This document shows, piece by piece, positions 1-11,639 of a stretch of 64,000 nucleotides of DNA. This DNA comes from Bombus terrestris. Its lineage: Eukaryota > Arthropoda > Insecta > Hymenoptera > Apidae. The notes below the pieces were generated by a model. It worked only from the letters and a program-made list of their open reading frames with translations, had not been told where the DNA came from and made no database searches. Both the position numbers and the translations under genes were made by a program. Position 1 is the first letter of the stretch. Every line of letters begins with the position of its first letter. The stretch is taken from assembly GCF_910591885.1 (NCBI RefSeq), contig NW_025963555.1, positions 2,418,001 through 2,482,000 on the forward strand, in the 5' to 3' direction.

Positions 1-38
1 CAGCCATTTCGGACATCACATTGCACTGTGGTATGTGG
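1..38. repeat. Partial unit at the left window edge
   Basis: The window opens inside a unit, in the CAGCCATTTCGGACATCAC stretch that normally precedes the palindrome, so the array extends to the left. These bases match 3896-3933 and so belong to the 3,895-bp higher-order period. Confidence 0.9.
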
Positions 39-1127
39 AAATAGTACTATTTATGTGAAGCTATTCATAAACCGTAAACATTTGTCAGTAGGCAATAGGA
101 CAAAGACTTCCGGCTCCTCGGGCTGGTGCGAATATTTCAATGTCCGTATGTGCCAAACCGTTGGTTTGTGACACACCTTTACGCGTATCTGGCTCGCCGC
201 GCTCGATCGAAAATTATAGCCTAACGTAAAACCAATCCATCTTGCGTTCATTATTCGATATGGTGGCGACATATTTCGAATTTGCGAACGTATCGGAACG
301 GTTGTGAGGTTGGACTAGATTTTTACAAGCGAGCGGAGCGTGCGAGCAACGATCACAATTTCCAAGCTATACATATACCTTATATTGGCTTGCATATAAT
401 TCGTGTTATTACCTAATTTTGTCAGACATTTCGGACATCACATTGCACTGTACGATGTGGAAATAGTACTATTTATGTGAAACTATTCATAAACTGTATA
501 TATTTGTCAGTAGGCAATAGGACAAAGACTTCCGGCTCCTCGGGCTGGTGCGAATATTTCAATGTCCGTATGTGCCAAACCGTTGGTTTGTGACACACCT
601 TTACGCGTATCTCGCTCGCTGCGCTCGCTCGAAAACTATAGCCTAACCTAAAACCAATCCATCTTGCTTTCATTATTCAATATGGTGGCGACATATTTCA
701 AATATGGGAACGTGTCGGATCGAATGTGAGGTTGGACTAAATTTTTACGAGCGAGCGGAGCGAGGAGCAACGATCACAATTTCCAAGCTATACATATACC
801 TTATATTGCCTTGCATATATTTCGTGTTATTACCTAATTTTGTCAGCCATTTCGGACATCACATTGCACTGTGGTATGTGGAAATAGTACTATTTATGTG
901 AAGCTATTCATAAACCGTAAACATTTGTCAGTAGGCAATAGGACAAATACTTCCGGCTCCTCGGGCTGGTGCGAATATTTCAATGTCCGTATGTGCCAAA
1001 CCGATGGACTGTGACACACCTTTACGCGTATCTCGCTCGCTGCGCTCGCTCGAAAATTATAGCCTGACCTAAAACCAATACATCTTGCGTTCATTATTCG
1101 ATATGGTGGCGACATATTTCGAATTTG
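1..1127. repeat. 3,895-bp higher-order repeat, left copy (partial)
   Basis: Bases 1 to about 1127 match 3896 to about 5022 at a constant offset of 3,895 bp with few differences. The pair shares rare markers such as GTATATATTTGTCAG (near 496 and 4391), TACAAGCGAGCGGAGCGTGC near 326 and 4221, and the start of a ATGGGAACGTGTCGGATCGA variant near 704 and 4599. The period equals seven full units plus three 314-bp units, less one base. Past about 1127 the copies separate: the left copy runs into a short unit while the right copy continues with full units. Confidence 0.8.
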
Positions 1128-1195
1128 CGAACGTATCGGAACGGTTGTGAGGTTGGACTAGATTTTTACGAGAGAGCGGAGCCAGTAGTATGTGG
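882..1195. repeat. Short 314-bp unit with a 108-bp internal deletion
   Basis: Palindrome-to-palindrome spacing is 314 bp instead of 422. The sequence reads GAGCGGAGCCAG then directly TAGTATGTGG, with the junction at 1185/1186. The lost segment would have held the end of the right foldback arm, the AT-rich stretch and the CATTTCGGACATCACATTGC block. The rest of the unit is intact. The right arm is of the GAGAGAGCGGAGCC type. Confidence 0.88.
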
Positions 1196-1509
1196 AAATA
1201 GTACTATTTATGTGAAACTATTCATAAACTGTAAACATTTGTCTGTAGGCAATAGGATAAAGACTTCCGGCTCCTCGGGCTGGTGCGAATATTTCAATGT
1301 CCATATGTGCCAAACCGTTGGTTTGTGACACACCTTTACGCGTATCTCGCTCGCTGCGCTCGCTCGAAAGCTATAGCCTGACCTAAAACCAATACATCTT
1401 GCGTTCATTATTCGATATGGTGGCGACATATTTCGAATTTGCGAACGTATCGGAACGGTTGTGAGGTTGGACTAGATTTTTACGAGAGAGCGGAGCCAGT
1501 AGTATGTGG
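1196..1509. repeat. Second short 314-bp unit, tandem to the first
   Basis: It is directly adjacent to the first short unit and nearly identical to it, with the same deletion junction at 1499/1500. Differences include CATATGTGCC against CGTATGTGCC. The tandem pair suggests the deleted unit was itself duplicated by unequal crossover. Confidence 0.88.
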
Positions 1510-3895
1510 AAATAGTACTATTTATGTGAAACTATTCATAAACTGTAAACATTTGTCTGTAGGCAATAGGATAAAGACTTCCGGCTCCTCGGGCTGGTGC
1601 GAATATTTCAATGTCCGTATGTGCCAAACCGTTGGTTAGTGACACACCTTTACGCGTATCTGTCTCGCCGCGCTCGATCGAAAATTATAGCCTAACGTAA
1701 AACCAATCCATCTTGCGTTCATTATTCGATATGGTGGCGACATATTTCGAATTTGCGAACGTATCGGAACGGTTGTGAGGTTGGACTAGATTTTTACAAG
1801 CGAGCGGAGCGTGCGAGCAACGATCACAATTTCCAAGCTATACATATACCTTATATTGGCTTGCATATAATTCGTGTTATTACCTAATTTTGTCAGACAT
1901 TTCGGACATCACATTGCACTGTACAATGTGGAAATAGTACTATTTATGTGAAACTATTCATAAACCGTAAACATTTGTCAGTAGGCAATAGGACAAAGAC
2001 TTCCGGCTCCTCGGGCTGGTGCGAATATTTCAATGTCCGTATGTGCCAAACCGTTGGTTTGTGACACACCTTTACGCGTATCTCGCTCGCTGCGCTCGCT
2101 CGAAAACCATAGCCTAACCTAAAACCAATCCATCTTGCTTTCATTATTCAATATGGTGGCGACATATTTCAAATATGGGAACGTGTCGGATCGGATGTGA
2201 GGTTGGACAGGATTTTTACGGGAGAGCGGAGCCAGCGAGCAACGATCACAATTTCCAAGCTATACATATACCTTATATTGCCTTGCATGTAATTCGTGTT
2301 ATTACCTAATTTTGTCAGACATTTCGGACATCACATTGCACTGTGGTATGTGGAAATAGTACTATTTATGTGAAACTATTCATAAACCGTAAACATTTGT
2401 CAGTAGGCAATAGGACAAAGACTTCCGGCTCCTCGGGCTGGTGCGAATATTTCAATGTCCGTATGTGCCAAACCGTTGGTTTGTGACACACCTTTACGCG
2501 TATCTCGCTCGCTGCGCTCGCTCGAAAGCTATAGCCTTACCTAAAACCAATCCATCTTGCGTTCATTATTCGATATGGTGGCGACATATTTCGAATTTGC
2601 GAACGTATCGGAACGGTTGTGAGGTTGGACTAGATTTTTACGAGCGAGCGGAGCGAGCGAGCAACGATCACAATTTGCAAGCCATACACATACCTTATAT
2701 TGCCTTGCATATATTTCGTGTTACTACCTTATTTTGTCAGCCATTTCGGACATCACATTGCACTGTACGATGTGGAAGTAGTACTATTTATGTGAAACTA
2801 TTCATAAACTGTAAACATTTGTCAGTAGGCAATAGGATAAAGACTTCCGGCTCCTCGGGATGGTGCGAATATTTCAATGTCCATATGTGCCAAACCGTTG
2901 GTTTGTGACACACCTTTACGCGTATCTCGCTCGCTGCGCTCGCTCGAAAGCTATAGCCTGACCTAAAACCAATCCATCTTGCGTTCATTATTCGATATGG
3001 TGGCGACATATTTCGAATTTGCGAATGTATCGGAACGGTTGTGAGGTTGGACTAGATTTTTACGAGAGAGCGGAGCCAGTAGTATGTGGAAATAGTACTA
3101 TTTATGTGAAACTATTCATAAACTGTAAACATTTGTCAGTAGGCAATAGGATAAAGACTTCCGGCTCCTCGGGCTGGTGCGAATATTTCAATGTCCGTAT
3201 GTGCCAAACCGTTGGTTTGTGACACACCTTTACGCGTATCTCGCTCGCTGCGCTCGCTCGAAAACTATAGCCTATCCTAAAACCAATCCATCTTGCGTTC
3301 ATTATTCGACATGGTGGCGACATATTTCGAATTTGCAAACGTGTCGGATCGGTTGTGAGGTTGGACAGGATTTTTACGAGCGAGCGGAGCGAGCGAGCAG
3401 GGGTCACAATTTCCAAGCTATACATTTACCTTATATTGCCTTGCATATATTTTGTGTTATTACCTAATTTTGTCAGCCATTTCGGACATCACATTGCACT
3501 GTGGTATGTGGAAATAGTACTATTTATGTGAAGCTATTCATAAACCGTAAACATTTGTCAGTAGGCAATAGGACAAAGACTTCCGGCTCCTCGGGCTGGT
3601 GCGAATATTTCAATGTCCGTATGTGCCAAACCGTTGGTTTGTGACACACCTTTACGCGTATCTGGCTCGCCGCGCTCGATCGAAAATTATAGCCTAACGT
3701 AAAACCAATCCATCTTGCGTTCATTATTCGATATGGTGGCGACATATTTCGAATTTGCGAACGTATCGGAACGGTTGTGAGGTTGGACAGGATTTTTACG
3801 AGCGAGCGGAGCGAGCGAGCAGCGGTCACAATTTCCAAGCTATACATTTACCTTATATTGCCTTGCATATATTTTGTGTTATTACCCAATTTTGT
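1510..3895. repeat. Middle of the 3,895-bp period: mixed full and short units
   Basis: Four full units at about 1510, 1932, 2354 and 3090, one short unit (2776-3089), and one further full unit from 3512 complete the left copy of the period. The unit at 1640-1940 shares the CGCGCTCGATCG left arm and the GCGTGCGAGC right arm with the units near 200, 3680 and 4100. Right-arm types alternate between CGAGCGAGCGGAGCGAG, GAGAGAGCGGAGCCAG and AAGCGAGCGGAGCGTG. No non-satellite sequence is present. Confidence 0.75.
2776..3089. repeat. Third short 314-bp unit
   Basis: It has the same junction as the two short units near 1 kb, here at 3079/3080, and is separated from them by three full units. The identical breakpoint argues for a single deletion that was later copied. 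Confidence 0.88.
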
Positions 3896-5022
3896 CAGCC
3901 ATTTCGGACATCACATTGCACTGTGGTATGTGGAAATAGTACTATTTATGTGAAGCTATTCATAAACCGTAAACATTTGTCAGTAGGCAATAGGACAAAG
4001 ACTTCCGGCTCCTCGGGCTGGTGCGAATATTTCAATGTCCGTATGTGCCAAACCGTTGGTTTGTGACACACCTTTACGCGTATCTCGCTCGCCGCGCTCG
4101 ATCGAAAATTATAGCCTAACGTAAAACCAATCCATCTTGCGTTCATTATTCGATATGGTGGCGACATATTTCGAATTTGCGAACGTATCGGAACGGTTGT
4201 GAGGTTGGACTAGATTTTTACAAGCGAGCGGAGCGTGCGAGCAACGATCACAATTTCCAAGCTATACATATACCTTATATTGGCTTGCATATAATTCGTG
4301 TTATTACCTAATTTTGTCAGACATTTCGGACATCACATTGCACTGTACGATGTGGAAATAGTACTATTTATGTGAAACTATTCATAAACTGTATATATTT
4401 GTCAGTAGGCAATAGGACAAAGACTTCCGGCTCCTCGGGCTGGTGCGAATATTTCAATGTCCGTATGTGCCAAACCGTTGGTTTGTGACACACCTTTACG
4501 CGTATCTCGCTCGCTGCGCTCGCTCGAAAACCATAGCCTAACCTAAAACCAATCCATCTTGCTTTCATTATTCAATATGGTGGCGACATATTTCAAATAT
4601 GGGAACGTGTCGGATCGAATGTGAGGTTGGACTAAATTTTTACGAGCGAGCGGAGCGAGGAGCACCGATCACAATTTCCAAGCTATACATATACCTTATA
4701 TTGCCTTGCATATATTTCGTGTTACTACCTTATTTTGTCAGCCATTTCGGACATCACATTGCACTGTGGTATGTGGAAATAGTACTATTTATGTGAAGCT
4801 ATTCATAAACCGTAAACATTTGTCAGTAGGCAATAGGACAAATACTTCCGGCTCCTCGGGCTGGTGCGAATATTTCAATGTCCGTATGTGCCAAACCGAT
4901 GGACTGTGACACACCTTTACGCGTATCTCGCTCGCTGCGCTCGCTCGAAAATTATAGCCTAACCTAAAACCAATCCATCTTGCGTTCATTATTCGATATG
5001 GTGGCGACATATTTCGAATTTG
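3896..5022. repeat. 3,895-bp higher-order repeat, right copy (partial)
   Basis: This is the partner of bases 1-1127. It keeps the same order of rare variants but has small differences, for example CTCGCTCGCCGCG here against CTGGCTCGCCGCG on the left. It then runs into the 2,953-bp domain without any break in unit phase. Confidence 0.8.
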
Positions 5023-6770
5023 CGAACGTGTCGTATCGGTTGTGAGGTTGGACAGGATTTTTACGAGCGAGCGGAGCGAGCGAGCAACGATCACAATTTG
5101 CAAGCCATACACATACCTTATATTGCCTTGCATATATTTCGTGTTATTACCAAATTTTGTCAAACATTTCGGACATCACATTGCACTGTACTATGTGGAA
5201 ATAGTACTATTTGTATGAAACTATTAATAAACTGTAAACATATGTCAGTAGGCAATAGGATAAAGACTTCCGGCTCCTCGGGCTGGTGCGAATATTTCGA
5301 TGTCCGTATGTGCCAAACCGTTGGTTTGTGACACACCTTTACGCGCATCTCGCTCGCTGCGCTGGCTCGAAAACCATAGCCTAACCTAAAACCAATCCAT
5401 CTTGCGTTCATTATTCAATATGGTGGCGACATATTTCAAATTTGGGAACGTGTCGGATCGGATGTGAGGTTGGACAGGATTTTTACGAGCGAGCGGAGCG
5501 AGCGAGCAACGATCACAATTTGCAAGCCATACACATACCTTATATTGCCTTGCATATATTTCGTGTTTTTACCAAATTTTGTCAGACATTTCGGACATCA
5601 CATTGCACTGTACTATGTGGAAATAGTACTATTTATATGAAACTATTCATAAACTGTAAGCATTTGTCAGTAGGCAATAGGATAAAGACTTCCGGCTCCT
5701 CGGGCTGGTGCGAATATTTCAATGTCCGTATGTGCCAAACCGTTGGTTTGTGACACACCTTTACGCGTATCTCGCTCGCTGCGCTCGCTCGAAAGCTATA
5801 GCCTAACCTAAAACCAATCCATCTTGCGTTCATTATTCGAGATGGTGGCGACATATTTCGAATTTGCGAACATGTCGGATCGGTTGTGAGGTTGGACAGG
5901 ATTTTTACGAGCGAGCGGAGCGAGCGAGCAACGATCACAATTTGCAAGCCATACACATACCTTATATTGCCTTGCATATATTTCGTGTTATTACCAAATT
6001 TTGTCAAACATTTCGGACATCACATTGCACTGTACTATGTGGAAATAGTACTATTTGTATGAAACTATTAATAAACTGTAAACATTTGTCAGTAGGCAAT
6101 AGGATAAAGACTTCCGGCTCCTCGGGCTGGTGCGAATATTTCGATGTCCGTATGTGCCAAACCGTTGGTTTGTGACACACCTTTACGCGCATCTCGCTCG
6201 CTGCGCTGGCTCGAAAACCATAGCCTAACCTAAAACCAATCCATCTTGCGTTCATTATTCAATATGGTGGCGACATATTTCAAATTTGGGAACGTGTCGG
6301 ATCGGATGTGAGGTTGGACAGGATTTTTACGAGCGAGCGGAGCGAGCGAGCAACGATCACAATTTGCAAGCCATACACATACCTTATATTGCCTTGCATA
6401 TATTTCGTGTTTTTACCAAATTTTGTCAGACATTTCGGACATCACATTGCACTGTACTATGTGGAAATAGTACTATTTATATGAAACTATTCATAAACTG
6501 TAAGCATTTGTCAGTAGGCAATAGGATAAAGACTTCCGGCTCCTCGGGCTGGTGCGAATATTTCAATGTCCGTATGTGCCAAACCGTTGGTTTGTGACAC
6601 ACCTTTACGCGCATCTCGCTCGCTGCGCTGGCTCGAAAACCATAGCCTAACCTAAAACCAATCCATCTTGCGTTCATTATTCAATATGGTGGCGACATAT
6701 TTCAAATTTGGGAACGTGTCGGATCGGATGTGAGGTTGGACTAAATTTTTACGAGCGAGCGGAGCGAGCG
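4480..6770. repeat. 2,953-bp (7-unit) higher-order repeat, copy 1
   Basis: Positions here match those 2,953 bp downstream (7 x 422 minus 1). Diagnostic shared variants are TTTGTATGAAACTATTAATAA, ATTTCGATGTCCG and CGCATCTCGCTCGCTGCGCTGG, as well as a unit with GAGGAGCA where most have GAGCGAGCA. The copy contains an 844-bp dimer repeated twice, at 5020-6707. Confidence 0.8.
5020..6707. repeat. 844-bp dimer, two tandem copies nested in the 7-unit repeat
   Basis: Bases 5020-5863 and 5864-6707 are near-identical two-unit blocks. Each contains one unit with TATTAATAA plus ATTTCGATG and one with TGTTTTTACCAAA plus GTAAGCATTTG. The dimer must have doubled before or during formation of the 7-unit repeat, because both units also appear in the downstream copy (7973 onward and 8817-9660). 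Confidence 0.78.
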
Positions 6771-7432
6771 AGCAACGGAAACAATTTCCAAGCTATACAT
6801 ATACCTTATATTGCCTTGCATATATTTTGTGTTATTACCTAATTTTGTCAGACATTTCGGACATCACATTGCACTGTGGTATGTGGAAATAGTACTATTT
6901 ATGTGAAGCTATTCATAAACCGTAAACATTTGTCAGTAGGCAATAGGACAAAGTCTTCCGGCTCCTCGGGCTGGTGCGAATATTTCAATGTCCGTATGTG
7001 CCAAACCGTTGGTTAGTGACACACCTTTACGCGTATCTGGCTCGCCGCGCTCGCTCGAAAATTATAGCCTAACGTAAAACCAATCAATCTTGCGTTCATT
7101 ATTCGATATGGTGGCGACATATTTCTAATTTGCGAACGTGTCGGATCGGTTGTGATGTTGGACAGGATTTTTACGAGCGAGCGGAGCGAGCGAGCAACGA
7201 TCACAATTTGCAAGCCATACACATACCTTATATTGCCTTGCATATATTTCGTGTTATTACCAAATTTTGTCAGACATTTCGGAAATCACATTGCACTGTA
7301 CTATGTGGAAATAGTACTACTTATATGAAACTATTCATAAACTGTAAACATTTGTCAGTAGGCAATAGGATAAAGACTTCCGGCTCCTCGGGCTGGTGCG
7401 AATATTTCAATGTCCGTATGTGCCAAACCGTT

Positions 7433-9723
7433 GGTTTGTGACACACCTTTACGCGTATCTCGCTCGCTGCGCTCGCTCGAAAACCATAGCCTAACCTAAA
7501 ACCAATCCATCTTGCTTTCATTATTCAATATGGTGGCGACATATTTCAAATATGGGAACGTGTCGGATCGAATGTGAGGTTGGACTAAATTTTTACGAGC
7601 GAGCGGAGCGAGGAGCAACGATCACAATTTCCAAGCTATACATATACCTTATATTGCCTTGCATATATTTCGTGTTACTACCTTATTTTGTCAGCCATTT
7701 CGGACATCACATTGCACTGTGGTATGTGGAAATAGTACTATTTATGTGAAGCTATTCATAAACCGTAAACATTTGTCAGTAGGCAATAGGACAAATACTT
7801 CCGGCTCCTCGGGCTGGTGCGAATATTTCAATGTCCGTATGTGCCAAACCGATGGACTGTGACACACCTTTACGCGTATCTCGCTCGCTGCGCTCGCTCG
7901 AAAATTATAGCCTAACCTAAAACCAATCCATCTTGCGTTCATTATTCGATATGGTGGCGACATATTTCGAATTTGCGAACGTGTCGTATCGGTTGTGAGG
8001 TTGGACAGGATTTTTACGAGCGAGCGGAGCGAGCGAGCAACGATCACAATTTGCAAGCCATACACATACCTTATATTGCCTTGCATATATTTCGTGTTAT
8101 TACCAAATTTTGTCAAACATTTCGGACATCACATTGCACTGTACTATGTGGAAATAGTACTATTTGTATGAAACTATTAATAAACTGTAAACATTTGTCA
8201 GTAGGCAATAGGATAAAGACTTCCGGCTCCTCGGGCTGGTGCGAATATTTCGATGTCCGTATGTGCCAAACCGTTGGTTTGTGACACACCTTTACGCGCA
8301 TCTCGCTCGCTGCGCTGGCTCGAAAACCATAGCCTAACCTAAAACCAATCCATCTTGCGTTCATTATTCAATATGGTGGCGACATATTTCAAATTTGGGA
8401 ACGTGTCGGATCGGATGTGAGGTTGGACTAAATTTTTACGAGCGAGCGGAGCGAGCGAGCAACGGAAACAATTTCCAAGCTATACATATTCCTTATATTG
8501 CCTTGCATATATTTGGTGTTATTACCTAATTTTGTCAGACATTTCGGACATCACATTGCACTGTGGTATGTGGAAATAGTACTATTTATGTGAAGCTATT
8601 CATAAACCGTAAACATTTGTCAGTAGGCAATAGGATAAAGACTTCCGGCTCCTCGAGCTGGTGCGAATATTTCAATGTCCATATGTGCCAAACCGTTGGT
8701 TTGTGACACACCTTTACGCGTATCTCGCTCGCTGCGCTCGCTCGAAAGCAATAGCCTAACCTAAAACCAATCCATCTTGCGTTCATTATTCGATATGGTG
8801 GCGACATATTTCGAATTTGCGAACATGTCGGATCGGTTGTGAGGTTGGACAGGATTTTTACGAGCGAGCGGAGCGAGCGAGCAACGATCACAATTTGCAA
8901 GCCATACACATACCTTATATTGCCTTGCATATATTTCGTGTTATTACCAAATTTTGTCAAACATTTCGGACATCACATTGCACTGTACTATGTGGAAATA
9001 GTACTATTTGTATGAAACTATTAATAAACTGTAAACATTTGTCAGTAGGCAATAGGATAAAGACTTCCGGCTCCTCGGGCTGGTGCGAATATTTCGATGT
9101 CCGTATGTGCCAAACCGTTGGTTTGTGACACACCTTTACGCGCATCTCGCTCGCTGCGCTGGCTCGAAAACCATAGCCTAACCTAAAACCAATCCATCTT
9201 GCGTTCATTATTCAATATGGTGGCGACATATTTCAAATTTGGGAACGTGTCGGATCGGATGTGAGGTTGGACAGGATTTTTACGAGCGAGCGGAGCGAGC
9301 GAGCAACGATCACAATTTGCAAGCCATACACATACCTTATATTGCCTTGCATATATTTCGTGTTTTTACCAAATTTTGTCAGACATTTCGGACATCACAT
9401 TGCACTGTACTATGTGGAAATAGTACTATTTATATGAAACTATTCATAAACTGTAAGCATTTGTCAGTAGGCAATAGGATAAAGACTTCCGGCTCCTCGG
9501 GCTGGTGCGAATATTTCAATGTCCGTATGTGCCAAACCGTTGGTTTGTGACACACCTTTACGCGCATCTCGCTCGCTGCGCTGGCTCGAAAACCATAGCC
9601 TAACCTAAAACCAATCCATCTTGCGTTCATTATTCGATATGGTGGCGACATATTTCAAATTTAGGAACGTGTCGGATCGGATGTGACATTGGACTAAATT
9701 TTTACGAGCGAGCGGAGCGAGCG
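7433..9723. repeat. 2,953-bp (7-unit) higher-order repeat, copy 2
   Basis: It matches 4480-6770 at constant offset. The main departure is around 8395-8700, where the expected second dimer unit is replaced by a unit with AACGGAAACAATTTCC and CCTCGAGCTGG. That looks like conversion or crossover with a different unit class. The match weakens beyond about 9.7 kb. Confidence 0.78.
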
Positions 9724-11639
9724 AGCAACGGTAACAATTTCCAAGCTATACATGAACCTTATATTGCCTTGCATATATTTTGTGTTATTACCTAATTTTG
9801 TCAGACATTTCGGACATCACATTGCACTGTGATATGTGGAAATAGTACTATTTATGTGAAGCTATTCATAAACCGTAAACATTTGTCAGTAGGCAATAGG
9901 ACAAAGACTTCCGGCTCCTCGGGCTGGTGCGAATGTTTCAATGTCCGTATGTGCCAAACCGTTGGTTACTGACACACCTTTACGCGTATCTGGCTCGCCG
10001 CCCTCGCTCGAAAATTATAGCCTAACCGAAAACCAATCCCTCTTGCGTCAGTCATTCGACATGGAGGCGACTTATTTCAAATTTGGGAACGTGTCGGATC
10101 GGATGTGAGGTTTTACTAAATTTTTACGAGCGAGCGGAGCGAGCGAGCAACGATCACTATTTCCAAGCTATACATATACCTTATATTGCCTTGCATATAT
10201 TTCGCGTTATTACCTACTTTTGTCAGCCATTTCGGACATCACATTGCACTGTGGTATGTGGAAATAGTACTATTTATGTGAAGCTATTCATAAACCGTAA
10301 ACATTTGTCAGTAGGCAATAGGACAAAGTCTTCCGGCTCGTCGGGCTGGTGCGAATATTTCAATGTCCGTATGTGCCAAACCGTTGGTTTGTGACACACC
10401 TTTACGCGTATCTGGCTCGACGCGCTCGCTCGAAAATTATAGCCTAACCTAAAACCAATACATCTTGCGTTCATTATTCGATATGGTGGCGACATATTTC
10501 TAATTTGCGAACGTGTCGGATCGGTTGTGAGGTTGGACAGGATTTTTACGAGCGAGCGGAGCGAGCGAGCAACGATCACAGTTTGCAAGCCATACACATA
10601 CCTTATATTGCCTTGCATATATTTCGTGTTATTACCAAATTTTGTCAGACATTTCGGACATCACATTGCACTGTACTATGTGGAAATAGTACTATTTATA
10701 TGAAACTATTCATAAACTGTAAACATTTGTCAGTAGGCAATAGGATAAAGACTTCCGGCTCCTCGGGCTGGTGCGAATATTTCAATGTCCGTATGTGCCA
10801 AACCGTTGGTTTGTGACACACCTTTACGCGTATCTCGCTCGCTGCGCTCGCTCGAAAACCATAGCCTAACCTAAAACCAATCCATCTTGCGTTCATTATT
10901 CGATATGGTGGCGACATATTTCGAATTTGCGAACGTGTCGGATCGGGTGTGAGGTTGGACAGGATTTTTACGAGCGAGCGGAGCGAGCGAGCAGCGGTCA
11001 CAACTTCCAAGCTATACATATACCTTATATTGCCTTGCATATATTTTGTGTTATACCTAATTTTGTCAGACATTTCGGACATCACATTGCACTGTGGTAT
11101 GTGGAAATAGTACTATTTATGTGAAGCTATTCATAAACCGTAAACATTTGTCAGTAGGCAATAGGACAAAGTCTTCCGGCTCCTCGGGCTGGTGCGAATA
11201 TTTCAATGTCCGTATGTGCCAAACCGTTGGTTAGTGACACACCTTTACGCGTATCTGGCTCGCCGCGCTCGCTCGAAAATTATAGCCTAACGTAAAACCA
11301 ATCCATCTTGCGTTCATTATTCGACATGGTGCGACATATTTCGAATTTGCGAACGTGTCGGATCGGGTGTGAGGTTGGACAGGATTTTTACGAGCGAGCG
11401 GAGCGAGCGAGCAGCGGTCACAATTTCCAAGCTATACATATACCTTATATTGCCTTGCATATATTTTGTGTTATACCTAATTTTGTCAGACATTTCGGAC
11501 ATCACATTGCACTGTGGTATGTGGAAATAGTACTATTTATGTGAAGCTATTCATAAACCGTAAACATTTGTCAGTAGGCAATAGGATAAAGACTTCCGTC
11601 TCCTCGGGCTGGTGCGAATATTTCAATGTCCGTATGTGC
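9724..11639. repeat. Junction zone with mixed unit classes
   Basis: Units here do not belong to one clear higher-order period. One unit (about 9840-10070) carries GAATGTTTCAATG, GGTTACTGACAC, CCGCCCTCGC and CCGAAAACCAATCCC together with GTCATTCGACATGGAGG, markers shared with distant sites (34.4, 36.9, 53.8 and 58-61 kb). The unit from about 11.3 kb introduces the ATGGTGCGAC one-base deletion that marks the following domain. No unique sequence is present. Confidence 0.6.

Noticed and set aside
2441..2908. 155-residue open frame (also 57567-58034, and 150 residues at 48722-49174) as genes
   Set aside because: They begin inside one unit and end in the next, resemble no protein family I know, and are translations of the repeat including its CGAG arm.
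882..3089. Assembly gap or insertion as the cause of the 314-bp spacing
   Set aside because: Three identical clean junctions with intact flanks indicate a real internal deletion that was copied.
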